Shown: positions 1 through 8,103 of the stretch, in pieces
How positions within the stretch are numbered: position 1 is the first letter of the stretch
How the letters are laid out: each line of letters starts with the position of its first letter
Origin: CBDIHH01 sp965279095
GTDB taxonomy: Bacteria; Pseudomonadota; Alphaproteobacteria; Caulobacterales; Caulobacteraceae
Assembly (NCBI GenBank): GCA_965279095.1
Contig: CBDIHH010000007.1
Span: 496,001 to 560,000 of the forward strand
Direction of reading: 5' to 3'
Length of the DNA: 64,000 nucleotides
Made by a program: the position numbers and the translations under genes
The notes under the pieces: model-generated
What the model was told of the DNA's origin: nothing
The model's input: only the letters and a program-made list of their open reading frames with translations
Databases searched by the model: none

Positions 1-623
1 TCTTCCAGAAGCCCCTGCAGCTGGGCGCCGACATCGTCGTCTATTCCGCCACCAAGCACATCGACGGCCAGGGGCGGGTGCTGGGCGGCGCCGTGCTCGG
101 CTCCCATGAGCTGATCGAGGAAAGCTACCGCGACCTGATCCGCCACACCGGCCCGACGATGTCGGCGTTCAACGCCTGGGTGATGGTCAAGGGACTGGAG
201 ACCCTGGAGCTGCGCGTGCGCCAGCAGGCGGCCAACGCCCTGGCCCTGGCGGACCTGGCGGCCGACCACCCCGCGGTGGTCCGCTGCATCTATCCCACCG
301 CCCGGCACCACCCGCAGGGCGAGCTGGCCGAGCGGCAGATGAGCGGCGGCGGCACGGTGATCGCCATCGACGTGGGCACTGGCGAGGCGGCCTTCCGCCT
401 GCTCAACGCCCTGCAGATCATCGACATGTCCAACAACCTCGGCGACGCCAAGTCGTTGATCACCCACCCGTGGACCACCACCCACCGCTCCACCCCCGAG
501 GCAGAGCGGCTGGCCGTGGGCCTCACCGAGGGCTGCGTGCGGCTGTCGGTGGGTCTGGAGGGCATCGGCGACCTGAAGCGCGACCTGGGCCGGGCGCTCG
601 ACCAGGCCCTGGCCAACCGATGA
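1..623 (+). CDS. metZ: O-succinylhomoserine sulfhydrylase, C-terminal part (cut by window edge)
   Basis: PLP-dependent Cys/Met-metabolism enzyme that makes homocysteine from O-succinylhomoserine and sulfide (methionine biosynthesis, cytosol). The reading frame is open from base 3; the 5' end lies outside the window. The PLP-lysine motif SATKHIDGQGR is visible at the start of the partial protein, followed by a C-terminal half typical of the family (SLITHPWTTTH, then VRLSVGLE). HIDGQGR is more typical of MetZ than of cystathionine gamma-lyases, but other gamma-family members cannot be fully excluded. apaG follows after 10 bases on the same strand. Confidence 0.88.
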   Translation, partial: FQKPLQLGADIVVYSATKHIDGQGRVLGGAVLGSHELIEESYRDLIRHTGPTMSAFNAWVMVKGLETLELRVRQQAANALALADLAADHPAVVRCIYPTARHHPQGELAERQMSGGGTVIAIDVGTGEAAFRLLNALQIIDMSNNLGDAKSLITHPWTTTHRSTPEAERLAVGLTEGCVRLSVGLEGIGDLKRDLGRALDQALANR

Positions 624-633
624 GGGCCAGGCC

Positions 634-1068
634 TTGAAACGCATCCCGCGCCGCAGCCGCTATCAGGACCAGCCGGTCTATGAGGCGACCACGCGCGACA
701 TCCTGGTGCGGGTGATGGCCACCTACATGGTCGAGGAGTCCGACCCGCTGGAGGGCCAGTATGTGTGGGCCTATATGGTCGAGATTGAGAACCACGGCCC
801 CGAGACCGTCCAGCTCGCCACCCGCCACTGGGTGATCACCGACGCCCTGAACCGGGTGCAGGAGGTCAACGGCCCCGGCGTGGTCGGCGAGCAGCCCACC
901 CTCAAGCCCGGCGAGGCCTTCCGCTACACCTCCGGCTGCCCGCTGAGCACCTCCTCGGGGGCCATGCGCGGCCGCTACCAGATGACCACCGAGCACGGCG
1001 AGGCCTTCGACGTGGCCATCCCGGAGTTCTCTCTGGATATCCCCGGGACCCGGCGAACGGTGAACTGA
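634..1068 (+). CDS. apaG: ApaG family protein (DUF525)
   Basis: A 144-residue protein almost wholly made of the ApaG/DUF525 beta-sandwich. It has the recognisable block YVWAYMVEIENHG, then TRHWVITD and GEQPTLKPGEAFRYTSGCPL, then a G-x-Y-x-M segment. The family was linked genetically to cobalt/magnesium resistance; its biochemical role is not settled. The start is TTG at 634. No in-frame ATG precedes the conserved region, and a GAGGG stretch lies just upstream over the metZ stop. It probably shares a transcript with metZ. Confidence 0.9.
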   Translation: MKRIPRRSRYQDQPVYEATTRDILVRVMATYMVEESDPLEGQYVWAYMVEIENHGPETVQLATRHWVITDALNRVQEVNGPGVVGEQPTLKPGEAFRYTSGCPLSTSSGAMRGRYQMTTEHGEAFDVAIPEFSLDIPGTRRTVN

Positions 1069-1638
1069 GAACCCTGCTCCTCCCCCATCCCGCAGAGGAT
1101 GGGGGAGGTGGCGCGTAGCGCCGGAGGGGCCGAGACACAAGCGCCGCGCCCTGTCCCGCGCCCCCTCCACCGCGGAGCCTGTCCTCGGGTCGGCCTCCGG
1201 CCGAACCCGGGGGCGGTCCCCCTCCCCCGCCAAGAGCGGGGGAGGATAGGAGGCGCCCTATCCTCCCCCAGCCCGAAGAGGATGGGGGAGGTGGCCCGGA
1301 GGGCGCGAACCGCCAGCGCCGCGCCCTGTCCCGCGCCCCCTCCACCGCTTCGCGGTCCCCCTCCCCCGCGAAGAGGCGGGGGAGGATAAGAGGCGTGCTT
1401 ATCCTCCCCTGCACCGCAGAGTGCGGGGGAGGTGGCCCGGAGGGCCGGAGGGGGCGAACCGCTAGCGCCGCGCTCTTGCCCTACGCCCCCTCCACCGCTT
1501 CGCGGTCCCCCTCCCCCGCGAAGGGCGGGGGAGGATCAGACGCGCCCTATCCTCCCCCATCCCGCAGAGGATGGGGGAGGTGGCCCGGAGGGCCGGAGGG
1601 GGCGAGACACAAGCGCCGCGCCTAGAGAGCGGAGAGGA
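1069..1638. repeat. Tandem GC-rich palindromic repeat array (family A)
   Basis: This 570-base space between convergent apaG and hslO holds no gene. It contains about three imperfect units of roughly 160-170 bases. Each has pieces such as GGGGGAGGTGGCCCGGAGGG, CGCCCCCTCCACCGC and GGTCCCCCTCCCCCGC. Direct and inverted pieces alternate, so both strands can fold into long hairpins. Related sequences recur near 18428, 28346, 34584, 42953 and 46475. A role as a transcription boundary between convergent genes is an inference. Confidence 0.8.
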
Positions 1639-2571
1639 TCAGGGCGCGGGTTCGTCCACCTCGGCGGGGTCGACGTCATAGACCCGCGAGCAGTATTCGC
1701 AGGTGACCCGGATGACCCCGTCGTCCTCGACCATGTCGGTGCGCTCTTCGGGGGGGAAGGATTTCAGCACGCCCAGGATGCGGTCGGGGGAGCAGCGGCA
1801 GAAGGCGCGCAGGGGGTGGGCCTCGAACACCCGCACGCCGTCCTCGTGGAACAGCCGCCACAGGAGGGTCTCGGGGGGCAGGGTCGGGTCGATGAGCTCG
1901 TCCTCGCCCAGGGTCTCGAACAGCGCCTGGGCCCGCTCCCAGACGTCCTGGGTGGGGCCGCGGTTCTCGTCCTCGGCGATGTTCTGCACCAGCATGCCGC
2001 CGGCGCGCCAGACGAAGCCCTCGTCGGTGGCCAGCTGGCCCACGGCCAGGCGCACCCGGGTGGGGGTCTGTTCGGACTGGGCGAAATACTGCTCGGCGCA
2101 CAGGGCCAGGGTCTCGCCCTCGATCTGGGTGACCCCCTGGTAGCGGTCGCGGTCGGGGCCCTGGTCGACGGTCATGATGAACAGGCCGTCCCCCAGCAGG
2201 GTGCGGGCGCCCGGACGGGCGAAGCCGGCGGACACCTCGGCCAGGCGCTCGGCGTCATAGCGGCAATAGCCGCGCAGGGCGCCGGAGGTGTCGTAGTCGG
2301 CCACCACATAGGCCACCGGCCCGTCGCCCTGGGCCTGGATGATCAGTCGGCCCTCGAACTTCAGGCTGGCGCCCACCAGGGCCGCCAGGGCCACCGCCTC
2401 GCCCAGCAGGTTGGCGATGGGGTCGGGATAGTCGTGCCGGGTCAACACGTCGTTGACGGCGGGACCAAGCCGGGCGATGCGCCCGCGCACGGGCCACCCC
2501 TCGATCTGGAAGGCGGCGACGAGGTCGTCGAGGACCGGGGCGGGGGCGGGGATGGGTTCTGTCTGGCTCAC
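1639..2571 (-). CDS. hslO: Hsp33 redox-regulated chaperone
   Basis: A 310-residue Hsp33 holdase. Oxidation of its zinc-bound cysteines unfolds a linker and activates binding of unfolded proteins during oxidative stress. The four zinc cysteines are visible near the C-terminus as C258-x-C260 (AFCRCSPDR) and C291-xx-C294 (TCEYCSRVY). The N-terminal domain has the usual GEAVALAALVGASLKFEGRL stretch. Length is normal for alphaproteobacterial members, including a longer acidic linker. It lies downstream of the argD-argF and FkbM genes on the same strand. Confidence 0.95.
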   Translation of the reverse strand: MSQTEPIPAPAPVLDDLVAAFQIEGWPVRGRIARLGPAVNDVLTRHDYPDPIANLLGEAVALAALVGASLKFEGRLIIQAQGDGPVAYVVADYDTSGALRGYCRYDAERLAEVSAGFARPGARTLLGDGLFIMTVDQGPDRDRYQGVTQIEGETLALCAEQYFAQSEQTPTRVRLAVGQLATDEGFVWRAGGMLVQNIAEDENRGPTQDVWERAQALFETLGEDELIDPTLPPETLLWRLFHEDGVRVFEAHPLRAFCRCSPDRILGVLKSFPPEERTDMVEDDGVIRVTCEYCSRVYDVDPAEVDEPAP

Positions 2572-2627
2572 GCCGGCCTAGATAGGCGGCCGGGCGGCAG
2601 ATTGCGAGCCGCCCGGGGAAACCAGCT

Positions 2628-3647
2628 TCAGAGCCGGGCGATGCGGGCCTGGATGCGGCGCAGAAGGCTGGGCGGCCGCGGGGGGACGGGACGAGCCGGT
2701 TCGGCCGTCTCGGCCTGCGGCTCGCGATAGCCGCGCACGAACCGGCGGATCTGGTCGTATCGCTGCGGGGTGGGGGGCAGGAACAGGATGTAGGAGACGA
2801 AGTCGCGGTTCAGCGCCCGGTCGATGGCGCCCGAGGGAAGCTCCTCGATCTTGCCGTCCACATAGATGCGGAAGATGCGGCGGTCGCCGGCGATGTCCTG
2901 CACCATCTGCGCGGGGTCGCCATAGTTCGACCAGATGGCGAAGTTGACCTCGACCACCAGGGCGCAGTCGGGCGAGCGGGCCAGCAGGTTCTTCATCCCG
3001 CGCAGGACCAGGGGCTCGAACCCCTCCACGTCGATCTTGATTAGGTCGGCCTTGCCCTCGACCACGTCGTCGATGACGATCACCGGCACCTCGACCTGCA
3101 GGCGCCCTTGGACGGCGTATTCGGCGCCCAGGCCCACCATCCCGCCGCCCGGATAGCGGGGCTCGAAGGTCAGGCTGCTGGAGCCGGCCGTCTCGCCGGC
3201 CGCGGCGTTGAAACACTTGGCGCGGCTGTCGAAGCCGTTGATGTGGCAGTTGTCGCTGAGGACGTCGAAGAACGAGGGGTTGGGCTCGAAGCTGAACACC
3301 CGGCCCTGCTCGCCGACCATGCCGCCGATCTTGACGGTGTAGTAGCCCATGTTGGCGCCGACATCGAGGAAGGTGTCCCCCGGACGCACCAGGGCCGACA
3401 GGATGTCGTCGACGAAATTCTCCCAGACCCCCGCGTGGATGATCCAGGTGGCGATGTCACGCGCCTCGGTGTTGACGATGAACAGCTGGCCCGTGGACAG
3501 CTGGGTCATGCCGCGGCGGCCGCCGAGATAGTAGTAAGGTCGCATGGTCCGCCCCAACAGCCCGAAGCGGCCGCGGGGAGGGTTTAGCGTCCCCTTCCCC
3601 ACAAGACCAGACAGGACACGCTTCACGAACGATCCGTGCTCAGACAC
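2628..3647 (-). CDS. FkbM family SAM-dependent methyltransferase
   Basis: A 339-residue protein with a class I methyltransferase core. The SAM-binding motif I is FLDVGANMGYYT around residues 92-103, followed by VFSFEPNPSFFDVLSDN and the FkbM-type segment ADLIKIDVEGFEPLVLRGM. A basic Pro-rich tail (PARPVPPRPPSLLRRIQ) ends the protein. FkbM proteins usually methylate sugars or secondary metabolites; the substrate here is unknown. The GTG start at 3647 lies inside the 3' end of argF (25-base overlap), so it is probably translated from the arg transcript. Confidence 0.85.
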   Translation of the reverse strand: MSEHGSFVKRVLSGLVGKGTLNPPRGRFGLLGRTMRPYYYLGGRRGMTQLSTGQLFIVNTEARDIATWIIHAGVWENFVDDILSALVRPGDTFLDVGANMGYYTVKIGGMVGEQGRVFSFEPNPSFFDVLSDNCHINGFDSRAKCFNAAAGETAGSSSLTFEPRYPGGGMVGLGAEYAVQGRLQVEVPVIVIDDVVEGKADLIKIDVEGFEPLVLRGMKNLLARSPDCALVVEVNFAIWSNYGDPAQMVQDIAGDRRIFRIYVDGKIEELPSGAIDRALNRDFVSYILFLPPTPQRYDQIRRFVRGYREPQAETAEPARPVPPRPPSLLRRIQARIARL

Positions 3648-4564
3648 CAGGCCAGGACGGCCTTCTGGGCGTGCAGCCGGTTCTCCGCCTCGTCCCAGAC
3701 CACCGACCGGGGGCCGTCGATCACCGCGGCGGTGACCTCCTTGCCGCGATAGGCCGGCAGGTCGTGCAGGAACACCGCGTCGGGCGCCGCCAGCGCCATC
3801 AGCGCCTCATCGACCTGGTAGGGGGTGAAGGCCGTCATGCGGGCGTCGTAGTCGGTGTCGCCCATGGACACCCAGGTGTCGGTCATCACCGCGTCGGCGC
3901 CGCGCACTGCCTCGCGCGGGTCGGCGGTGATCTCCACCACAGCCCCAGCGGCGCGGGCGCGGGCGAGGTCCTCGTCCTTGGGGCGGTAGGCGTCCGGGCA
4001 GGCGATATGCAGGGTGAAGCCGAGGGGCCCCGCGGCGTGCAGGAAGCTGGCGCAGACATTGTTGCCGTCGCCGATCCAGGCCAGGGTCCGCCCCGACACC
4101 GGCCCGCGATGCTCCTCGAAGGTCTGCAGGTCGGCCATGATCTGGCAGGGGTGGCTGACGTCGGTCAGGCCATTGATCACCGGCACGGTGGCCACGGCGG
4201 CGAAGCGCTCGACGGTCTCGTGGCTGTTGGCGCGGATCATCACCGCGTCGACCATCCGCGACAACACCCGGGCGGTGTCCTCGATGGGCTCGCCGCGGCC
4301 CAGCTGCATGTCGTTGGCGGTGGCCAGGATCGAGGCGCCGCCGAGCTGCCGGATGGCGGCGTCGAAGGAGAAGCGGGTGCGGGTGGAGTTCTTCTCGAAC
4401 ACCATGGCCAGGGTGCGCCCGGTGGCCGGGGCGTCCGCGTCGGGCCGCCCCTGGCCCCAGCCCTTGCGGGCCGCCTTGCGCCGCTTGGCGTCCTCGAGCA
4501 TGCCGCGCAGGGTGGCCGCGTCGAGGCGCCACAGGTCGATGAAGTGCCGGGGGGCGAGGGTCAT
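3623..4564 (-). CDS. argF: Ornithine carbamoyltransferase
   Basis: A 313-residue enzyme joining ornithine and carbamoyl phosphate to give citrulline (arginine biosynthesis). The carbamoyl-phosphate loop is EKNSTRTRFSFD (S-T-R-T-R), and the ornithine side has HDLPAYRG in place of the HCLP of many homologues, a known variant. NGLTDVSHPCQIMADLQT is also typical. The ATG at 4564 overlaps the argD stop in an ATGA arrangement, showing translational coupling. Confidence 0.95.
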   Translation of the reverse strand: MTLAPRHFIDLWRLDAATLRGMLEDAKRRKAARKGWGQGRPDADAPATGRTLAMVFEKNSTRTRFSFDAAIRQLGGASILATANDMQLGRGEPIEDTARVLSRMVDAVMIRANSHETVERFAAVATVPVINGLTDVSHPCQIMADLQTFEEHRGPVSGRTLAWIGDGNNVCASFLHAAGPLGFTLHIACPDAYRPKDEDLARARAAGAVVEITADPREAVRGADAVMTDTWVSMGDTDYDARMTAFTPYQVDEALMALAAPDAVFLHDLPAYRGKEVTAAVIDGPRSVVWDEAENRLHAQKAVLAWCLSTDRS

Positions 4565-5772
4565 GACGCCGCCGCCCGGGCCGCCTCGCACGCCTGCTCC
4601 AGCTTCTCGATCGCCTCGCTGGCCTCCTCCATGGAGAGGATCAGCGGGGGCAGCAGCCGGATGCAGTTGTCGCCGCCGCCGGCGATCAGCAGGCGCGCGT
4701 CGCGGGCATGGGCCATGAAGTCGCGGTTGTTGGGGATCAGCTTGATGCCGATCAGCAGGCCCTTGCCGCGAATGTCGGCGATGATGTCGGGGTAGCGGTC
4801 CTTGAGGCCCGCCAGCTGCTGGCCGAAATAGCCCGTGAGCTGGTTGACGTGCTCCATCAGGGCCGGCTTGGCGATCTCGTCGAAGGCGGCAATGCCCACG
4901 GCCATGGCCAGGGGGTTGCCGCCGTAGGTCGAGCCGTGGCTGCCCGGGACCATGCCCGAGGCGGCGTCGTGGGTGGCCAGGCAGGCGCCCACCGGGAAGC
5001 CGCCGCCCAGGGCCTTGGCCACGGTCATCACGTCGGGGGCGACGCCGGACCATTCATAGGCGAACAGCTTGCCGGTCCGGCCCATGCCGCACTGGATCTC
5101 GTCATAGATCAGCAGGGCGCCATGCTCGTCGCACAGGGCGCGGATCGCCTGGAGCTGGTGGTCGGAGAAGACCCGCGCGCCGCCCTCGCCCTGCACCGGC
5201 TCTAGCATCACCGCCGCGGTGGTCGGCCCCATGGCCGCCTTGAGGGCCTCCAGGTCGCCGAACGGCAGGTGGATGTAGCCCGGCAGGCGCGGGCCGAAGC
5301 CGTCCAGGTAGGACGCATTGCCGCCGGCGTTGATCGCGGCGTAGGTGCGCCCGTGGAAGGCGCCCTCGAAGGTGATGACGTCGATGCGCTCGGGGGCGCC
5401 CTTGGCGGCGTGGTATTTGCGCGCCAGCTTAAGGGCCAGCTCCACCGCCTCGGTTCCCGAATTGGTGAAGAAGGCCACGTCGGCGAAGGTCGCCTCGCAC
5501 AGCCGGCCGGCCAGGGCTTCCTGTTCGGGGATCCGGTAGGTGTTGGAGACGTGCCACAGCTTGTCGGCCTGGTCCCGAAGGGCCTGGACGAGCACGGGAT
5601 GGCAGTGACCCAGGCCGTTGACGGCGATGCCGGCGATGCAGTCGAGATACTCGGTCCCGTCCGTCGCCCACAGGCGCACGCCCTCGCCGCGCTCGAAGCC
5701 GAGCGTCGGGCGGTTGTAGACGCCCATGATGTGGCTGTCGGACGGGTCGTGGGCAGTCGCAGGCGCGGACAA
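4561..5772 (-). CDS. argD: Acetylornithine aminotransferase
   Basis: A 403-residue class III PLP aminotransferase that converts N-acetylglutamate semialdehyde to N2-acetylornithine (arginine pathway; such enzymes often also act in lysine synthesis). Visible motifs are FFTNSGTEAVELALKLAR, EPVQGEGG, LIYDEIQCGMGRTGKLFAYE and the Schiff-base lysine in MTVAKALGGGFPVG. The start is TTG at 5772, chosen because GGGAGG lies about 6 bases upstream; an in-frame ATG at 5727 (MGVYNRPTLGF) is the alternative. argF follows with a 4-base overlap. Confidence 0.94.
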   Translation of the reverse strand: MSAPATAHDPSDSHIMGVYNRPTLGFERGEGVRLWATDGTEYLDCIAGIAVNGLGHCHPVLVQALRDQADKLWHVSNTYRIPEQEALAGRLCEATFADVAFFTNSGTEAVELALKLARKYHAAKGAPERIDVITFEGAFHGRTYAAINAGGNASYLDGFGPRLPGYIHLPFGDLEALKAAMGPTTAAVMLEPVQGEGGARVFSDHQLQAIRALCDEHGALLIYDEIQCGMGRTGKLFAYEWSGVAPDVMTVAKALGGGFPVGACLATHDAASGMVPGSHGSTYGGNPLAMAVGIAAFDEIAKPALMEHVNQLTGYFGQQLAGLKDRYPDIIADIRGKGLLIGIKLIPNNRDFMAHARDARLLIAGGGDNCIRLLPPLILSMEEASEAIEKLEQACEAARAAAS

Positions 5773-5795
5773 GGTCGCCTCCCAAAAAGCGAGAC

Positions 5796-5820
5796 GTCCC
5801 CGGGCTGGGAGCCCGGGGAC
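5796..5820 (-). terminator. Perfect GC hairpin between permease and argD
   Basis: An 11-bp perfect stem (GTCCCCGGGCT with AGCCCGGGGAC) and a 3-base loop. On the minus strand it is followed after a few bases by CTTTTT. It lies after the ABC-2 permease stop (5875) and about 24 bases before the argD start. It may be a terminator for the permease gene or a leader hairpin for argDF. The T-run is offset from the stem, so terminator strength is uncertain. Confidence 0.5.
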
Positions 5821-5874
5821 TGGAAGGCGCGAAGTTTTCGTCCCGGTTTACCCTGGTGTCAATCGCCGCCCGGG

Positions 5875-6693
5875 TCAGGTCTTCAGCTTGTAGCCGACCC
5901 GGAACAGCGCCCACGCCCAGACCGACAGCGCCACGGCGAGGCCGGCGGTCATGGCGACCCCGATGGCGATCGATCCGTCGGCCTGGCCGATGAAGCCGTA
6001 GCGGAAGCCATCGATCAGATAGAACATCGGGTTGAAGTGGGAGATCGACCGGAACGGCTCTGGCAGGCGGTCGGTGAGGTAGAAGGTCCCCGACAGGAAG
6101 GTCAGGGGCATGATGATGAAGTTGGTGGCCGCGGCCATATGGTCGAACTTCTCGGCCCACAGCCCCGCCAGCACCCCGACCAGGGCCATCAGCACCGAGG
6201 CGCCGACGCCGAAATAGAGGATGGCCCAGATGTGGGACAGGTGCATGGGCGCGAAGGGCCAGATGCAGATGGCGGTGCCCAGGCCGACCAGGATGCCGCG
6301 GGTGGCGGCGCCGGCCGCGAACCCCGCCGCCAGCTCCCAGGGCGACATGGGCGGGGTGAGGAAGTCGGCCGCCAGACCCATCATCTTGGCCTGCATGAGG
6401 GACGAGGACGAGTTGGCGAAGGCGTTGTTGAGCACGGCCATCATGATCAGGCCGGGGGCGATGAACTGCGGGAAGGGCGTGCCGTGGACCGGGGGCGAGG
6501 CGCCCTGCGTGGCCACCGAGAACACCATCATATAGAGCAGGCTGGTGACCACCGGCGCGAAGACGGTCTGCACGCCGATCTTCCAGAAGCGCTTCACCTC
6601 GCGGCCATAGAGGGTCTTCAGCCCCCCCCAGTTGGCGCCGCGGTAGTTGCGGGGCTGGGGCGGCGACGGGTGGGCGGTGGTCAGGTCTCTCAT
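5875..6693 (-). CDS. ABC-2 type transporter permease
   Basis: A 272-residue integral membrane protein with about six hydrophobic segments and the ABC-2 permease pattern: an N-terminal cytosolic stretch (GLKTLYGREVKRFWKIG), then repeated membrane spans, then FLSGTFYLTDRLPEPFRSIS and HFNPMFYLIDGFRYGFIG near the C-terminus. It resembles NodJ/YadH-type exporters of polysaccharide or lipid-linked substrates. No ATPase gene is adjacent in the window, so its partner is elsewhere or to be found by similarity. The substrate is not inferable. Confidence 0.88.
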   Translation of the reverse strand: MRDLTTAHPSPPQPRNYRGANWGGLKTLYGREVKRFWKIGVQTVFAPVVTSLLYMMVFSVATQGASPPVHGTPFPQFIAPGLIMMAVLNNAFANSSSSLMQAKMMGLAADFLTPPMSPWELAAGFAAGAATRGILVGLGTAICIWPFAPMHLSHIWAILYFGVGASVLMALVGVLAGLWAEKFDHMAAATNFIIMPLTFLSGTFYLTDRLPEPFRSISHFNPMFYLIDGFRYGFIGQADGSIAIGVAMTAGLAVALSVWAWALFRVGYKLKT

Positions 6694-6772
6694 GGGCGCC
6701 CCATGTGCGCCCCGACCGCCCGCCGTGCAAGCGCCTGCGACACCCGGCCGCTGCCAATCAACATGTTGATCC

Positions 6773-6824
6773 TGTGGATAGGATGGCGCCCACCCATTGT
6801 GTCCGTTAACGTCTCGTTTACACT
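6773..6824 (+). promoter_or_regulatory. Candidate gcrA promoter with DnaA-box-like and CtrA-like sites
   Basis: TGTGGATAG at 6773-6781 matches a reversed DnaA box (TGTGGATAA) at 8 of 9 positions. TTAA-N7-TTTA at 6806-6820 differs from the CtrA box TTAA-N7-TTAA at one base. It lies inside a plausible sigma70 promoter, TTGTGT at 6797-6802 and TACACT at 6819-6824 with a 16-base spacer. In Caulobacter crescentus gcrA is activated by DnaA and repressed by CtrA, so the layout fits known biology. The sites were found by eye only. Confidence 0.55.
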
Positions 6825-6912
6825 ATCTAGTAGGCGAGAGGTTAGGTCTCGTCAGTCGGACGCAACATCTAGCGTTGGGGAACGCGGCGTCCTAGCGGGT
6901 TTGGAGACGGCA

Positions 6913-7404
6913 ATGGGTTGGACCGACGATCGCGTCGAGACGCTGAAGAAATTATGGCTGGACGGCCTGTCCGCCAGTCAGATCGCCAAGCAGCTGGGCG
7001 GGGTCACGCGCAACGCGGTGATCGGCAAGGTCCACCGGCTGGGTCTGTCGGGCCGCGCCGCGCCGTCGCAGCCGCAGCGCCCGGTGTTCCGCGCGCCGCG
7101 TCCGGCCCGCCCCGCCGTCGCCGCCCCGCCGCGCCGCATCGAACCTGTCCAGGCGGCCCTGCCGACGCCCGCGCCCCTGCGTCCGGAAGAGCCCGGCACC
7201 GCCACCGTCCTGACCCTCGGCGCGCACATGTGCAAATGGCCGATCGGCGACCCCTCCAGCGATGAATTCACCTTCTGCGGCCGGCGTATGGACGCCGACG
7301 GCCCCTACTGCATCGAGCATGCTCGGGTGGCCTATCAGCCGCAGCAGAAGAAGGCCCGCACCGGCGCCACCGACCTCGCCCGGTCCCTGCGCCGCTACAT
7401 CTGA
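6913..7404 (+). CDS. gcrA: GcrA cell-cycle regulator
   Basis: A 163-residue transcription regulator that works with RNA polymerase sigma70 at promoters with methylated GANTC sites in Caulobacterales. The N-terminal DNA-binding helix-turn-helix spans residues 1-45 (MGWTDDRVETLKKLW, then ASQIAKQLGGVTRNAVIGKV). A Pro/Ala/Arg-rich linker follows. The C-terminal sigma-interacting domain has the conserved C-K-W, F-C-G-R and YCIEHARVAYQP elements. The ATG at 6913 gives the family's usual N-terminus. A terminator follows at 7440. Confidence 0.97.
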   Translation: MGWTDDRVETLKKLWLDGLSASQIAKQLGGVTRNAVIGKVHRLGLSGRAAPSQPQRPVFRAPRPARPAVAAPPRRIEPVQAALPTPAPLRPEEPGTATVLTLGAHMCKWPIGDPSSDEFTFCGRRMDADGPYCIEHARVAYQPQQKKARTGATDLARSLRRYI

Positions 7405-7439
7405 TCCCGATCCCGTCGACCGACCTCGGCGGCTCCTGA

Positions 7440-7474
7440 GCCCGGCCGGCCCCGCGCCGGTCGGGCTTCCTTTT
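7440..7474 (+). terminator. Rho-independent terminator of gcrA
   Basis: A 10-bp GC stem (GCCCGGCCGG with CCGGTCGGGC, one G-U pair) is followed by TTCCTTTT. It lies 36 bases after the gcrA stop codon. Confidence 0.75.
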
Positions 7475-7499
7475 GCGCCCACGGCGAGGGCGGCGGGGC

Positions 7500-7514
7500 T
7501 TAAACCTCGATTAG
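7500..7514 (+). promoter_or_regulatory. CtrA-like site upstream of TadE genes
   Basis: TTAA-N7-TTAG, one mismatch from the CtrA box, 24 bases upstream of the first TadE-like start. The surrounding 30 bases are AT-richer than the neighbours. CtrA control of pilus genes is known in Caulobacter; control of this gene is an inference. Confidence 0.35.
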
Positions 7515-7537
7515 CATCGATGCGCTAGAGTGGGCCC

Positions 7538-8101
7538 ATGTCCGAGGGGTCCCCAATCCATCGCCGCCTGAACCGCCTGCGCGCCTGCGGCCGCCGGTTC
7601 CGTCAGGATCGCGACGGCGCCACGGCGGTGGAATTCGCCCTGGTCGCCCTGCCCTTCCTGGCGCTGCTGTTCGGCATCATCGAACTGGCGATGATCTTCC
7701 TGGTCTCCACCAGCCTCGACAACGCCACCGCCACGGCCGCGCGCACCATCCGCACCGGCCAGCTGCAGGGCGCCGGCGGGGCCACGTCGACGTCCTTCCG
7801 CAACAGCATCTGCACCAACCTGGGCTGGCTCTCGAGCACCTGCGGCGCCAACCTCAATGTCGATGTGCGGACCTACAACAATTTCAACGACATCGTCCTG
7901 ACCGACCCGGTGGTCAACCAGACGATCAACGTCGGCTCCCTGACCTTCCAGCCGGGGGGACCGGAGGACATCGTCGTGGTGCGGGCCTATTATCAATGGG
8001 CCCTGTTCACGCCCCTGCTGTCGATGGCGGTGCAGAAGCTGAGCGGGGGCAAGGCGCTGCTGACCTCGACCCTGACCTTCCGCAACGAGCCGTACAGCTG
8101 A
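7538..8101 (+). CDS. TadE-like pilus assembly protein
   Basis: A 187-residue pseudopilin-like protein. After a basic N-terminal stretch the TadE motif DGATAVEFALVALPFLALLFG appears near residue 27, with the Glu and hydrophobic helix typical of prepilin-like substrates of the Tad secretion system. The rest is a periplasmic domain with two cysteines (SICTNLGWLSSTCGAN). It lies directly upstream of a second TadE-like gene, 2 bases away. The core tad machinery is not in the window. Confidence 0.8.
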   Translation: MSEGSPIHRRLNRLRACGRRFRQDRDGATAVEFALVALPFLALLFGIIELAMIFLVSTSLDNATATAARTIRTGQLQGAGGATSTSFRNSICTNLGWLSSTCGANLNVDVRTYNNFNDIVLTDPVVNQTINVGSLTFQPGGPEDIVVVRAYYQWALFTPLLSMAVQKLSGGKALLTSTLTFRNEPYS

Positions 8102-8103
8102 TC

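Noticed and set aside
1432..2730. Long plus-strand open frame through the repeat array and across hslO
   Set aside because: Antisense to hslO with its four zinc cysteines; composition is that of a shadow frame.
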